Below are positions 1-9,014 of a stretch of 64,000 nucleotides of DNA, in pieces. A program made the position numbers and the translations under genes. This stretch comes from Streptomyces varsoviensis (GTDB lineage: Bacteria > Actinomycetota > Actinomycetes > Streptomycetales > Streptomycetaceae): contig NZ_JOBF01000014.1 in the NCBI RefSeq assembly GCF_000718635.1, forward strand, positions 262,027 through 326,026, given 5' to 3'. Below the pieces are notes generated by a model. The model saw nothing but the letters and a program-made list of their open reading frames with translations. It did not search any database and was not told the DNA's origin. The stretch's first letter is position 1. Every line of letters begins with the position of its first letter.

Positions 1-2
1 AC

Positions 3-614
3 GAGCGCGCGACGGCCGACGACGGCGAGTGGGCGCAAGCCGTGCGGGACTGGCAGGACGCCCGTATCCGCAAGGTGGTGCGCCGGGCGCGCGGCGCGGA
101 GTGGCGGCGCGCGGAAGCCCTGCCCGGCATCACGGTCCGCGGGCGCGCCGCCGAGGTCCGCGTCTACCCGCCTGTACCGCTCGACGGCTGGCCCAAGGAA
201 CTGGTCAAGCTCCAGGTCTCGGGCACGGACCTCACCGACCCGGAGCCCCCGGCCGCGACCGACGACGAGGAGGGCGGGGGCGCCACTGCCGCCGACGCCG
301 CCACCGCCGATGTGGCCGAGGCTGTCTCCGAGGGCCCGGTGCTGTGGCTCAACCCGGATCTCGACATGTCGGCCGGCAAGGCCATGGCCCAAGCGGGCCA
401 TGGCGCTCAGCTCGCCTGGTGGGAACTGGACGCCGACGAGCGGGCCGCCTGGCGCGACGCGGGGTTCCCGCTGGCCGTACGGACGGCGGAGCCGCGCGCG
501 TGGGCGGCCCTGACCAGCGACGGACTGCCGGTGGTCCGTGACGCCGGATTCACGGAGATCGCCCCGGGGTCGTGCACGGTGGTGGCGGATCACCCGGCGC
601 TGAGGCACCGGTAG
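3..614 (+). CDS. Peptidyl-tRNA hydrolase, Pth2-type (5' end outside window)
   Basis: The frame is open to the window edge, so the true start lies upstream; an internal GTG at 42 is not a convincing start. The C-terminal half carries the Pth2-like pattern LWLNPDLDMSAGKAMAQAGH (about residues 112-131 of the visible part), matching the 'DL.MS.GK..AQ..HA' signature of Pth2 enzymes, which release tRNA from peptidyl-tRNA in the cytoplasm. A stretch of about 30 Ala/Asp/Glu-rich residues separates it from an N-terminal region resembling a first, less conserved half. Related Streptomyces proteins are annotated as peptidyl-tRNA hydrolases; true activity is not shown by sequence alone. Confidence 0.75.
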   Translation, partial: ERATADDGEWAQAVRDWQDARIRKVVRRARGAEWRRAEALPGITVRGRAAEVRVYPPVPLDGWPKELVKLQVSGTDLTDPEPPAATDDEEGGGATAADAATADVAEAVSEGPVLWLNPDLDMSAGKAMAQAGHGAQLAWWELDADERAAWRDAGFPLAVRTAEPRAWAALTSDGLPVVRDAGFTEIAPGSCTVVADHPALRHR

Positions 615-665
615 GCGGCGCGGCGTCGACGAACGAGCCGCCGGGTGCGGGTGGTGGAGCCCAGA

Positions 666-1031
666 TCAGGTGGTGATGGAGGCGACCGGGTCCATGTTGT
701 AGGTCCTCGCGTAGCCGTTCTCGGTGCCGACGAGGAGGTCCACGACCTGGAAGTAGCGGTCCCAGAACGGGGTTTCGCGCAGCGCGTCGATCAGGAGCTG
801 GTAGGCGTTGTGGTCCTCGGCCTCCCAGACCCAGACGTCGGTGACGCGCGTGGAGTAGAACTCCGTGTCGTAGAAGCGCGAACGGACCCCGGTCGTCTTG
901 GCCTTGACGGCGGGCATGACCTCGGTGCTGAGGGCCGTCGCCCGCTCCTCGGGCGTCATGGCCAGCCACTCGGGCATCGTCTTGATGAGCATGAAAGCGG
1001 TGACCGGCGGGGTGGTCTGGTCAGCGGCCAT
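666..1031 (-). CDS. Darcynin-like protein
   Basis: A 121-residue protein starting [10 protein letters not shown]. The ATG at 1031 has a strong GGAGG ribosome site about 8 bases upstream; a longer frame to 1112 lacks one. Family-type features are [19 protein letters not shown] near the N-terminus, an [20 protein letters not shown] strand, and the ending [20 protein letters not shown]. These fit the darcynin family, a small dimeric alpha-beta-barrel-like fold of unknown function. It is transcribed away from the adjacent LysR gene, the arrangement usual when a LysR protein controls its divergent neighbour. Biochemical role unknown. Confidence 0.75.
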   Translation of the reverse strand: MAADQTTPPVTAFMLIKTMPEWLAMTPEERATALSTEVMPAVKAKTTGVRSRFYDTEFYSTRVTDVWVWEAEDHNAYQLLIDALRETPFWDRYFQVVDLLVGTENGYARTYNMDPVASITT

Positions 1032-1142
1032 GGTGCGTTCCTCCTGCGTGGGAATCGGTGTGCCCTCATCCTGCGGAAGATCATCGAGTTGCCACAATGG
1101 GAACATCAGCAACGGATCATTGCCTGAAGTGGAATTTCGCTG

Positions 1143-2243
1143 GTGAACAGCTCAAGCAGCCGGAACGGGCCGGTAAATGGCCCGGTAAATGGCCCGGGGG
1201 ACAACGTGGCGTACGGTCCGGCGGACGCCCCGGCGAGCCGCGCCCCGGCGAACGGCCCAAGGATCAACGACCCGGCGAACCCTCCGGGGAGCAGCGGCCC
1301 GCCCCCGGGCCTGGACGCCAATCTCGCCGTGGCCCTGCACGCCCTGCTGGCGGAGCAGAGCGTCACGCGGGCCGCCGCGCGGCTGCACACCTCCCCCGCC
1401 GCCATGAGCCGCACCCTGGCCCGGCTGCGCCGCGTGCTCCAGGACCCCCTGCTGGTCCGGGCGGGGCAGAGCATGGTCCCGACGCCCCGTGCCCAGGCCC
1501 TGCGCGAGGAGGCCGCGGCGGTGGTACGGAGCCTCGGTGCGCTGCTCACCCCCGGTACGGGCGTCGATCCGGCCACTCTGCGGACGACCTTCACCGTCCA
1601 GGCGGCGGACTTGATCGGCGCGGCGCTCTCCCCCGGGCTGCTGGAACTGGCCCGGCGGGAGGCGCCAGGGGTGTCGTTGCGGTTCCGGGCGGAGGATCTG
1701 GAGGGCGGGCCGGCGCTCCGTGACGGCCGGATAGACCTGGAGGCGGGCGCCATCGGGCACGTCGACCCCGAGACGAAGGTCGAGGAGCTGGTCACGCTCC
1801 GGATGGCGGCGGCGGTCCGCCCCGGCCACCCCCTCGCCGAGAAGCCCCTCACCCCGGCCCGGCTGGCCGCCGCCGAACACGTCGTCGTCAGCCGCCGCGG
1901 CCGGTTCACCGGCCCTTTGGACGCCGCCCTCGCCGAGCAGGGCCTGCGCCGCCGGGTCGCCGTCGTCCTCCCCAGCCATCTGGCCGCGCTGGCCCTGTCC
2001 GCCGGCAGCGACGTCGTCTGCCTCATCCCCACCGCCCTCCCCGGCGCGGCCCCCTCCCCCCTCACCACCCCCGCCACCGCCCTCGGCCTGCGCCTCCTCG
2101 ACATCCCCCTCCCCCTGCCCCCGGTCACCATCGGCATGGCCTGGCACCCCCGCCACGCCGCCGACGGAGCCCACCACTGGCTCCGCGACGCCGTCCGCCG
2201 AACCCTCCGGGCGCCGGGGGGCCCGGCCGCTGAAGGCGGCTGA
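1143..2243 (+). CDS. LysR-family transcriptional regulator
   Basis: GTG start; 366 residues. The winged helix-turn-helix occupies about residues 57-110 ([20 protein letters not shown], then [20 protein letters not shown]), followed by a periplasmic-binding-like effector domain to about residue 330. The first 56 residues are unusual for the family: a low-complexity Gly/Pro/Asn run partly made of a repeated NGPV unit, so an internal start is possible but no better ribosome site is seen. It is divergent from the darcynin-like gene (110-bp gap), which is its most likely target. Effector unknown. Confidence 0.85.
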   Translation: MNSSSSRNGPVNGPVNGPGDNVAYGPADAPASRAPANGPRINDPANPPGSSGPPPGLDANLAVALHALLAEQSVTRAAARLHTSPAAMSRTLARLRRVLQDPLLVRAGQSMVPTPRAQALREEAAAVVRSLGALLTPGTGVDPATLRTTFTVQAADLIGAALSPGLLELARREAPGVSLRFRAEDLEGGPALRDGRIDLEAGAIGHVDPETKVEELVTLRMAAAVRPGHPLAEKPLTPARLAAAEHVVVSRRGRFTGPLDAALAEQGLRRRVAVVLPSHLAALALSAGSDVVCLIPTALPGAAPSPLTTPATALGLRLLDIPLPLPPVTIGMAWHPRHAADGAHHWLRDAVRRTLRAPGGPAAEGG

Positions 2244-2308
2244 AGAAGCGCTTTCCTGGCGCAGTCGGGGAGGACGCGACGATGTCAGGCCCGACCTACC
2301 GTTTGCCG

Positions 2309-3676
2309 TTATCCGAGCGGCGCGCGGTACGTCGTCACTTCCACGTCACCGGAGTCCAGCGGCCCCGGCGACACCGGTAGAGGCAGCGGATCCGGTGCTG
2401 CTAGCGGGCGCGTCACGGGCTCGTATGCCGGCTGGCCGAGGCCGAGGGTCCGGTACATCAGCCGACGCATGTTGCGGTTGAAGCCACCGGGTTCCGAGGT
2501 GATGCGGGAGGCGATAGGCGCGTAGTCCTCCCGGCGGTACTCCGCGGCGGCATAGGAGAGTTGCTCGGAAAGAGGATGCGCTGCCGACAACGCGGGGGCC
2601 GTGACGGCGAGGGCGGCGGCGGGCGAGTCGGGGTTGATCTCCTGCTCCGGCGCGGCCGCGAGCAGGATCGGAGCGCCCGTCAGCGTCCCGTACAAGGTGA
2701 CCGAGCCATGGTCCCCGATGATCCAGTCGGCCGCGATCAGCACGGCCCGCCAGTCCGCCTCCGGGGGTACGAGCCCGACGCCGAGGTGTTCGCACCGCGC
2801 CAGCCAGGCGCGTACCTGCCAGGCGCCGTGGGCCGCCCAGACGTTGGGATGTACCAGGAGTGCCATCCGATGCTCCCCGTTACGCGTTATTTCGCCCGAC
2901 AACAGAGGCAGAAGCATCTCTATGCGGGCGAACAACGACCGCGGGCCCCAGGTGGATGTGACCGCGATCAGCTTCTGACCGTTTCGCAGGCCGAGCGCCC
3001 GGCGGTATGTCTCGCGCAGCGGCAGGCTGGCCACGATCCGGTCGTGCGCCGGGTCCCCGACCACGGCAGCCACAGGGAGCGCCTCCGGGCAGGAGCGCGC
3101 GAGCGCGCGGAGGTCGTCGCGGTGCGGCACGACGACCGCCGCGGGCAGCGCCCTACCGCCCGGCACGAGGTCCGGCCGGCCGAGCCCGAAGACGTACGAG
3201 CCGGAGACGCCGGTACCGACGCCGACGAGACGCTTGAGGTAGTTGGCGCCGTGCGGCAGCGTGATCACCGGCGCGCGTACCTCCTCCACCCGGCGCGGCC
3301 CCGCCGTCAGCGCCAGGTCGAAGTCCATCCGCACCGCCTCGTTCCAGGGGAGTACCACGCTCCCGAGTTCTTGCAGGAACTGCGCGACCCCGCCGCCGAA
3401 TTCGTGCGGCGGCGCGGTGAACAGCACCTGGACGCGGAAATCCGCCTCCAGCAGCGAGACCACGTCGCGCAGCCGCTTCCCGTACGTCACCGTGTGCACG
3501 ATCACCAGTACGCGCTTGCAACCGGTCAGCGTCAACCACTGACGGGCGCGGTCATCACCGTCGTCTCTGCCGTGGGCCGTGCTGTGGTCCGTGCTGTTCC
3601 TGCTCCTGCTGTAGTCCCCGCTTTGGTCTCCTCTCTGGTCTCTGCCGTGATCCTCGAATGCGGATATCGCTGTCAT
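2309..3676 (-). CDS. Conserved GT-B-like protein of unknown function
   Basis: 455 residues from ATG 3676. After a hydrophilic, repeat-rich N-terminus (about 40 residues rich in Gly, Arg, Asp, Ser) come a Rossmann-like segment (KRVLVIVHTVTYGKRLRDVV), ITLPHGANYLK in the middle, LLVHPNVWAAHG, and WIIGDHGSVTLYGTLTGAP in the last third. The order resembles nucleotide-sugar or CDP-polyol transferases of the GT-B fold, in which a late D-x-S/G-S loop binds the donor phosphate. Similar Streptomyces proteins are often misnamed translation initiation factor 2. No signal peptide or membrane segment. A donor or acceptor cannot be named. Confidence 0.6.
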   Translation of the reverse strand: MTAISAFEDHGRDQRGDQSGDYSRSRNSTDHSTAHGRDDGDDRARQWLTLTGCKRVLVIVHTVTYGKRLRDVVSLLEADFRVQVLFTAPPHEFGGGVAQFLQELGSVVLPWNEAVRMDFDLALTAGPRRVEEVRAPVITLPHGANYLKRLVGVGTGVSGSYVFGLGRPDLVPGGRALPAAVVVPHRDDLRALARSCPEALPVAAVVGDPAHDRIVASLPLRETYRRALGLRNGQKLIAVTSTWGPRSLFARIEMLLPLLSGEITRNGEHRMALLVHPNVWAAHGAWQVRAWLARCEHLGVGLVPPEADWRAVLIAADWIIGDHGSVTLYGTLTGAPILLAAAPEQEINPDSPAAALAVTAPALSAAHPLSEQLSYAAAEYRREDYAPIASRITSEPGGFNRNMRRLMYRTLGLGQPAYEPVTRPLAAPDPLPLPVSPGPLDSGDVEVTTYRAPLG

Positions 3677-3889
3677 GACACCCCAGGTCTGTTCGGATCC
3701 TAGAACTGCTCGGATCGCTCCAGCGCCGCCGTTCAGACGAACGGCAGCCTCAAGGGGATGCCCAGGACAGCGGGCAGAAGGCTTGTCACAGCAGGGAGAA
3801 TCCCGCGGACGGCGAAAACCGCAGAAGTTGGAGGGGAACGGCGGACTGGGCGGACTCACCGAGCGGCGAATGCGGCCCGAGACACCTCC

Positions 3890-3957
3890 GTTCGCTTCGT
3901 TCGCTCGGTTCGCTCGGTTCGCTCGGTTCGCTTCGATCGTTTCGTTCGCTGCGTTCG
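3890..3957. repeat. 9-bp tandem repeat GCTCGGTTC
   Basis: Three exact copies of GCTCGGTTC at 3903-3929, flanked by degenerate TTCGTTCG copies. It lies between the DUF6083 stop and the GT-B-like start, both on the minus strand. The unit is three codons long, but no credible gene uses it. Confidence 0.85.
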
Positions 3958-3962
3958 TAAAG

Positions 3963-4400
3963 TCAGCCGTGGTCCGTCGGCTGTTGGGAATTGCGCTGCC
4001 AGAGTGTGAGGAGGATGTCCGAACCGATGGGGGCCGGGCGGGCGGGGCAGATGTCGAAATGGGTGATGCGGCAGGTGTCCGAAGGGGCGGCGGAGCCGAG
4101 GTTGACGGCGGTGCCGTCGCCGGCGATGCGCCAGCGCTTGCCGGCGGGAATGGCGGTCAGGGGCCACGTGCCGTGCTCGATGAGAATCCACCGGCCGCGT
4201 ACCGTGCGGTGCCAGGCGGCAGCGCCGCCGCACCAGGAGCAGCCTGTGCGGGCGCCGGGTTTGGGGGTTCTGGGGTCGGGGACGGGGGTCGCGGTCCGTG
4301 TGGCGCGCGCGAGGACGTCGATGACGGTCGGCAGCGTGTCCGACAGCTTCACCGGGTCCCGGTTCGACCCGCACTCTTCACCACGATGGCCAGAGAACAT
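3963..4400 (-). CDS. DUF6083-type protein
   Basis: 145 residues from ATG 4400, preceded by GGGGAG. The conserved part is CSWCGGAAAWHRTVRGRWIL followed by HGTWPLTAIPAGKRWRIAGD and DTCRITHFDICP, matching the small actinobacterial DUF6083 family. The CxxC pair with a later Cys suggests a metal-binding knuckle, though only one full CxxC is visible. Function unknown. It sits upstream of, and in the same direction as, the GT-B-like gene; the 286-bp gap with repeats makes co-transcription uncertain. Confidence 0.65.
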   Translation of the reverse strand: MFSGHRGEECGSNRDPVKLSDTLPTVIDVLARATRTATPVPDPRTPKPGARTGCSWCGGAAAWHRTVRGRWILIEHGTWPLTAIPAGKRWRIAGDGTAVNLGSAAPSDTCRITHFDICPARPAPIGSDILLTLWQRNSQQPTDHG

Positions 4401-4607
4401 CGGCTCCCCACCAATCGGCCCGCGCCAACAGGTCTTTCTCGCGCATGACTTGTCCGACTCGCTGACGTGACAGATCTTTCCAGCAATAGGCGTTGTATGC
4501 GCGTCTCTTGTGCAAAGCCCGGCTGAACTCCGGAGCCGAACGCCGGAAACACGGAGCCGGGGCTTTTGGCAGCCGCCCACGGCGGTGGCACACTCGGAAC
4601 GGAACTT

Positions 4608-4623
4608 TTACTCACCTGTAGAA
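4608..4623. promoter_or_regulatory. Possible operator upstream of BlaI-type gene
   Basis: TTACTCACCTGTAGAA is an imperfect inverted repeat with TAC and GTA half-sites, 45 bp before the repressor start. BlaI-family proteins bind TAC/GTA dyads in their own promoters, so autoregulation is a reasonable guess. The match is weak. Confidence 0.25.
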
Positions 4624-4667
4624 GTGCCGCATGGCCGTACGAGGCGAGTGGAGGGAACGACGCGCGC

Positions 4668-5174
4668 ATGGAATCGGATACGGACGGCCCAACGGGTTCG
4701 GCGGATGCCACCGGGGCGGCGTACCTGGCGGGTGCGGAAAGCGCGGACGGCTCCGTGGGCGCCGGCGAGGCGGGCAGCGGCGCGGGCACGGCTCGGCGGC
4801 GGGCCAACGGCGCGCTGGAGGGCGAGGTCCTCGCCACCCTCCAACGGGCCGCCACCGCGCTCACCGCGGGGGAGGTCCTGACCCGCCTCGGCGGCGAACT
4901 GACCTACAGCACGGTGGTGACGATCCTCTCCCGCCTCTACGGCAAGGAGGTGCTGACCCGCGCCCCGCGCGGCCGGGCGTACGCCTACGCGCCCGTGGCC
5001 GACGAACCCGGCCTGGCCGCCCTCCGCATGCGCAAGGTCCTCGACGCCCGGCCCGACCGCGAGGCCGTGCTGAGCCGGTTCGTCGGCGACCTCTCCGCCG
5101 CAGACGGGGATCTCCTGCGCCACCTGCTCCGCGCCGAACCGCACGGCGGCAGCCCGGCAGGCGGAGCGGGGTAG
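4668..5174 (+). CDS. BlaI/MecI/CopY-family transcriptional repressor
   Basis: 168 residues from ATG 4668, with GGAGGG upstream; a longer frame starts at 4566 without a good ribosome site. The winged helix lies at about residues 48-115 (LEGEVLATLQRAATALTAGE, then TYSTVVTILSRLYGKEVLTR), followed by a short C-terminal dimerisation helix. The Gly/Ala-rich N-terminal 40 residues are an unstructured extension. In this family a membrane metalloprotease (BlaR/M56) often cleaves the repressor; none is adjacent, so the target is unknown. Convergent with the NERD gene. Confidence 0.85.
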   Translation: MESDTDGPTGSADATGAAYLAGAESADGSVGAGEAGSGAGTARRRANGALEGEVLATLQRAATALTAGEVLTRLGGELTYSTVVTILSRLYGKEVLTRAPRGRAYAYAPVADEPGLAALRMRKVLDARPDREAVLSRFVGDLSAADGDLLRHLLRAEPHGGSPAGGAG

Positions 5175-5288
5175 CGACGGCGCCCCCAGTCCGTACACCC
5201 CCGCCGCCACGGACACGGACGCGGACGCGGACGTGAAAGCGGAGCCGGACGCGGATACGGGCACGACCACGGCCGCGCGCCGCCACCG

Positions 5289-5948
5289 TCACACGTTCAG
5301 CCACGTCCGGCGGTTGCGGGCGACCGTATAAAGGCGCTCGACGCGCTCCGGGTGGAGGACCCCGCCCAGCTCCCCGAGCCGCGTCACGTCCCGCTCCCGC
5401 AGCACCCGTACCCCCTGCGGCGCGGAGGCCGTCTCCACGCGGCCCGCCGCCACGAGCACGAGCACCGGCCACACCTCGGGGTCGAAGCCGCAGCCGCGCG
5501 ACAGGGCGTGGGCGGCACGGGCCGCCTCGCGCCGGGCCGCGCGCAGATACGGGCGCGGCTGCCGCTCCCGTCCGACGCGCACCCCGTCGTCGCCGACCCG
5601 GACCGCGGCCCGGCGCAGCAGTTGGGTCTGCACGCAGAACACCCCTCCCGGGCCGATCACCAGGTGGTCGATGTCGGCCTCCCCCGGCAGGGGTATGGAG
5701 TGCACCACCCGCCAGCCGCCGGCCGTCAGCTCCTCCAGCGCGGACCCGACGTACTGCTCGCCCTCCAGACTCCGCCGCCAGGCGTCCTCCCGTGGGCGGC
5801 GGCCCAGCAGACGCGCCGCCAGGAGGCGGCCGGGGCCGGCGCGGGACGCGTCGAGGCGGGCCCGCAGCGCCTCCCCGGGCCGGTTCGGCGCGAGATCGTC
5901 ATCGGGTGCAAGGAACAACCGCTCGGGGTCGTCCCCCTTCCACGGCAT
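5289..5948 (-). CDS. NERD-domain protein with altered nuclease motif
   Basis: 219 residues from ATG 5948; an upstream extension to 6044 reads as random Cys/Arg-rich sequence. The nuclease-related domain spans about residues 60-125: LEGEQYVGSALEEL, then GEADIDHLVIGPGGVFCVQT. NERD proteins usually read GPGGVFV(I/V)D(T/V)K at this point, the PD-(D/E)xK metal and catalytic residues. Here the triplet is Gln107-Thr-Gln109, so both key side chains appear lost while the Asp of IDHL remains. It may be a non-catalytic DNA-binding relic. Role unknown. Confidence 0.75.
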   Translation of the reverse strand: MPWKGDDPERLFLAPDDDLAPNRPGEALRARLDASRAGPGRLLAARLLGRRPREDAWRRSLEGEQYVGSALEELTAGGWRVVHSIPLPGEADIDHLVIGPGGVFCVQTQLLRRAAVRVGDDGVRVGRERQPRPYLRAARREAARAAHALSRGCGFDPEVWPVLVLVAAGRVETASAPQGVRVLRERDVTRLGELGGVLHPERVERLYTVARNRRTWLNV

Positions 5949-6065
5949 GCTCCACACGTCGCCCACCTGCCAATGGCAGCAGCAGCGTGCCGCCTGGGAC
6001 AAGCGTCTGCGGGATTTTCGGCGGAAGTACGGGAACCAGCCCAAACGCCCATCCGTTGGACGGCA

Positions 6066-6102
6066 TGAGACCCCGCACTATCCCCCCGGCTGCGGGGTCT
6101 CA
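6066..6102. terminator. Strong GC-rich hairpin between NERD and MNIO genes
   Basis: A perfect 12-bp stem (TGAGACCCCGCA with TGCGGGGTCTCA) and a 13-base loop. It lies 118 bp upstream of the NERD start and 272 bp upstream of the MNIO start, so it is not an ordinary end-of-gene terminator. It could insulate the divergent promoters or attenuate one of them. The rest of 5949-6373 holds no gene. Confidence 0.5.
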
Positions 6103-6373
6103 CCAATCCCGACGCGGCCCCCTCCGGTCCGCCGGGCGCACCCCCGGCGCACAGTCTCGGCCCCCGGCCTCGGCCCCCAGGGTTCGCGCCCCGTCCGCCC
6201 CTCCGTGCGCGCCGCCCGTCTCCTCGCCCAGCGCCCGCCCCGCGCTCCGGAGCGAAGCTCAAATCGTCCTCTGAACCCTCCCCTCGGCGGATTGAGCGCC
6301 CGACGGCGGGCGCATGAGAGTCGCAAGTAGCAGGTAGTAGCAGCGGGCGGGTGGAACACGAGAGGGGGACCGG

Positions 6374-7861
6374 ATGAGGCGTCTCGGGGTGGGGATGGGC
6401 TGGCGGCCGGAGATCGCGGAGGAGATCGGTCGGCTGCCCGGTGTGGAATGGGTCGAGGTCGTAGCGGAGAACATCTGCCCGGTCGCCCTGCCCGAGGCGT
6501 TGCGGGTGCTGCGCGAGCGCGGTACGGCCGTGGTGCCGCACGGGGTCTCGCTCGGGCTCGGCGGGGCGGAGCGCCCGGACGCCGGGCGGCTGGCCGCGCT
6601 CGCCGAGCGGGCGGAGGCGCTGGGGGCGCCGCTGGTCACGGAGCACATCGCGTTCGTACGCGCCGGGGGCCTGGCAGCCGGGCACCTGTTGCCGGTGCCG
6701 CGTACGCGCGACGCGCTCGACGTGCTGTGCGAGAACGTGCGCATCGCCCAGGACGCCCTGCCCGTGCCCCTGGCCCTGGAGAACATCGCCGCCCTCGTCA
6801 ACTGGCCGGACGAGGAGATGCCGGAGGGACGGTTCCTGGCCGAACTGGTGGACCGGACGGGCGTACGGCTGCTCATCGACGTCGCCAACCTGCACACCAA
6901 CCACGTCAACCGTGGCGAGGACCCGTGCGCGGTGCTCGACGAACTCCCGCTGGAGGCCATCGCCTACGTGCACGTGGCCGGCGGCATCGAACGCGACGGC
7001 GTCTGGCACGACACCCACGCCCACCCCGTGACCCCGCCCATCCTCGACCTCCTCGCCGAACTCCGCTCCCGCACCGCCCCGCCCGGCGTCCTCCTCGAAC
7101 GCGACGACAACTTTCCCGCCGGCGGCGAGCTCGCGGCCGAACTTGAGGAGATACGCGCGGTCTTCGCCACTCCCCGCGTACGGACCGGGCCCGGCCCCCT
7201 GGGCGTACGTACCGGCTCGGGCACGCCGGACGTACGTACCGGCCCCGGTACCTCGGGCGTACACACCAACCCGGATGCCCCCGCCCCCCGAACGGCGGCC
7301 ACCCGCCCGTATGCACCCCAGCCGCCCCAATGGCAACCCGCACCCGGCCGCGACACCGGAACCGCCCGCCGCCGGCTTGCCTCGGCCCAGAGTGGGCTGC
7401 TGTCCGCGCTGGTCGCCGGCGCGCCCGTACCGGCGGGCTTCGACGGGGCGCGGCTGCGGGTGCAGGCGGAGGCGCTGGCGGCGAAGCGCGCCGCCGTGGT
7501 GGCGAAGGTCGCGCCGGAGCTGCCGGGCATTCTGGGCGACGGCTACCGGCCCGCGTTCCTCCGCTACGCCAGGACGCGGCCCCTGACCGGCGGCTTCCGC
7601 CGTGACGCGCTCTCCTTCGTCGAGCACCTGCTGGCCGCGAAGGACGAGACCGAGCCCCGCGACCGTGCGGCACGGAGGGAGTTGACCCGCTGGTGGCGCC
7701 AGCGGTCGGGGCCGGTCCCGCTCCCCGCCGGCCGAACGGCTCGCCTGGCGGAACAGTTCGCCGGTCGGCTCAGGCGCCAACAGCCCAGCCGTGCTCCACG
7801 TCGCCGGCCCGGAAGCCGCCGACGCCGGGCCACCGGCCGCAACGCGTCGCGCGCGGACTGA
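6374..7861 (+). CDS. MNIO (DUF692) enzyme fused to an SCO6045-like C-terminal domain
   Basis: 495 residues. Residues 1-265 form a DUF692/MNIO TIM-barrel, the multinuclear non-haem iron oxidase family that modifies peptides in RiPP pathways (MbnB, TglH). Likely metal ligands are present: His56, Glu90-His91, Glu136, Asp169, Asn172, His174, His177, His200, His215/217, Glu242 and Asp244. A linker of about 90 residues rich in Pro/Gly/Thr with repeated GTACGT coding units leads to a second domain (about 357-470; [20 protein letters not shown], then [20 protein letters not shown]), which I recall as the C-terminal domain of S. coelicolor SCO6045. The C-terminus is Arg-rich. Partner or substrate peptide not identified. 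Confidence 0.85.
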   Translation: MRRLGVGMGWRPEIAEEIGRLPGVEWVEVVAENICPVALPEALRVLRERGTAVVPHGVSLGLGGAERPDAGRLAALAERAEALGAPLVTEHIAFVRAGGLAAGHLLPVPRTRDALDVLCENVRIAQDALPVPLALENIAALVNWPDEEMPEGRFLAELVDRTGVRLLIDVANLHTNHVNRGEDPCAVLDELPLEAIAYVHVAGGIERDGVWHDTHAHPVTPPILDLLAELRSRTAPPGVLLERDDNFPAGGELAAELEEIRAVFATPRVRTGPGPLGVRTGSGTPDVRTGPGTSGVHTNPDAPAPRTAATRPYAPQPPQWQPAPGRDTGTARRRLASAQSGLLSALVAGAPVPAGFDGARLRVQAEALAAKRAAVVAKVAPELPGILGDGYRPAFLRYARTRPLTGGFRRDALSFVEHLLAAKDETEPRDRAARRELTRWWRQRSGPVPLPAGRTARLAEQFAGRLRRQQPSRAPRRRPGSRRRRATGRNASRAD

Positions 7862-8159
7862 AGAACATCCCGTCCGGCAGGAGCAGGACAGTTCACGGCC
7901 CCGCCCACCCTCCGACCGGCGGCGCCAACCCCCTCCCCCCGCCGCCGGAAAACCGGCCAATGTAGCAACCGCTCCGCCCCACGAGAGCGCGCTTCGCCCA
8001 GCAGTGACGCGGCACACATCCGCCCGCCGGACAACTCTTTCGATGCCAACTCCCAGGCGGGGGCCGTGATCCGCGGTCCCCGCGGCCGGACGGGTTCGGC
8101 GAATCACGGGGACGATCAGCGCGAAGCGCATACCGTGCGGTGCCGCACCAGGAGGCACC

Positions 8160-9008
8160 ATGCGATCCCTCACCGGCACTGGACTGGTCGTCGCCGCGCT
8201 GGCGGCGACCGTGGCCGCGCTGCTCTTCCCCGTCTGGTCGTACCGCGACCGCGTCGGCACGGGGGCCGTCGACCTGACGGCCCGCTCGATGGCCACGCGG
8301 TACGGGCCGCTGTCCCCGCTCGACCGCGACTTCATCGACCGGGTGCGGCTGGCGGGGCTCTGGGAACTGCCCGCGGGGCAGCAGGCGCAGGAGCGCGGCA
8401 CGACGGCTGCCGTCCGGCGCGCGGGCGAACACCTGGTCGCCGGGCACACCACGCTCGACAACCATGTGCGCCAGGTGGCGGACCAGTTGGGGCTCGACCT
8501 GCCCAACCAGCCCAACGCCCAGCAGCGGGGCTGGCTGACGCGGCTCGGCGCCGTGCGCGGCGGGGCGTACGACCGCGCGTTCGCCAACATCCTGCGGCTC
8601 GCCCACGGCAAGGTCTTCACGGTCGTCGCCCAAGTGCGGGCCACCAGCCGCAACGCCCTCGTGCGCTCTCTCGCCGACGACGCGAACGCGACCGTCCTGG
8701 ACCACATCGGGGTCCTGGAGGACACCGGCCTGGTCGACTTCGACGCCATCGCCGAACAGACCCTGACCTCCGCCCCGCCCCCGACGACCCGGCCCACCCG
8801 GGCCCGTACGCCCTCAGAGCCGACCACTTCCGGCACCACGTCCCCCTCGGCCCCCACGACTTCCGGCACCACGTCCCCCTCGGCCCCCACGACTTCCGGC
8901 ACCACGTCCCACACCGTCCCCACCACTTCCGCCACGCCGTCCCCCTCCGCCACCTATTCGCTGCCGCCCGCCGCCACCCGCCCCGAGCGGTCGCCCGAGG
9001 AGAAATGA
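8160..9008 (+). CDS. Secreted/anchored DUF4142 protein
   Basis: 282 residues with AGGAGG just before ATG 8160. An N-terminal hydrophobic segment (residues 4-25) is a signal peptide or anchor. The DUF4142 helical domain spans about residues 50-190 (LSPLDRDFIDRVRLAGLWEL, then AGEHLVAGHTTLDNHVRQVA), a ferritin-like four-helix arrangement found in secreted bacterial proteins of unknown role. The C-terminal 80 residues are a Thr/Ser/Pro tail with three copies of an 11-residue PTTSGTTSPSA-type unit, likely a wall-spanning region. Six bases separate it from the next gene, implying one transcript. Confidence 0.8.
   Translation: MRSLTGTGLVVAALAATVAALLFPVWSYRDRVGTGAVDLTARSMATRYGPLSPLDRDFIDRVRLAGLWELPAGQQAQERGTTAAVRRAGEHLVAGHTTLDNHVRQVADQLGLDLPNQPNAQQRGWLTRLGAVRGGAYDRAFANILRLAHGKVFTVVAQVRATSRNALVRSLADDANATVLDHIGVLEDTGLVDFDAIAEQTLTSAPPPTTRPTRARTPSEPTTSGTTSPSAPTTSGTTSPSAPTTSGTTSHTVPTTSATPSPSATYSLPPAATRPERSPEEK
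8826..8924 (+). repeat. 33-bp tandem repeat inside the DUF4142 gene
   Basis: Copies begin at 8826, 8859 and 8892, nearly identical over 33 bp. Each encodes one 11-residue Thr/Ser/Pro unit in frame, so copy-number change would only lengthen or shorten the tail. Confidence 0.9.
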
Positions 9009-9014
9009 GCCCCC

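Noticed and set aside
1106..2177. Long minus-strand frames opposite the LysR gene
   Set aside because: Arg/Ala-rich shadows with no conserved pattern; the LysR reading is clearly coding.
5726..8953. A 1075-residue open frame on the minus strand
   Set aside because: It runs antisense through the NERD, MNIO and DUF4142 genes, is Arg/Pro/Gly-rich and has no domain. Open antisense frames are expected at this GC content.
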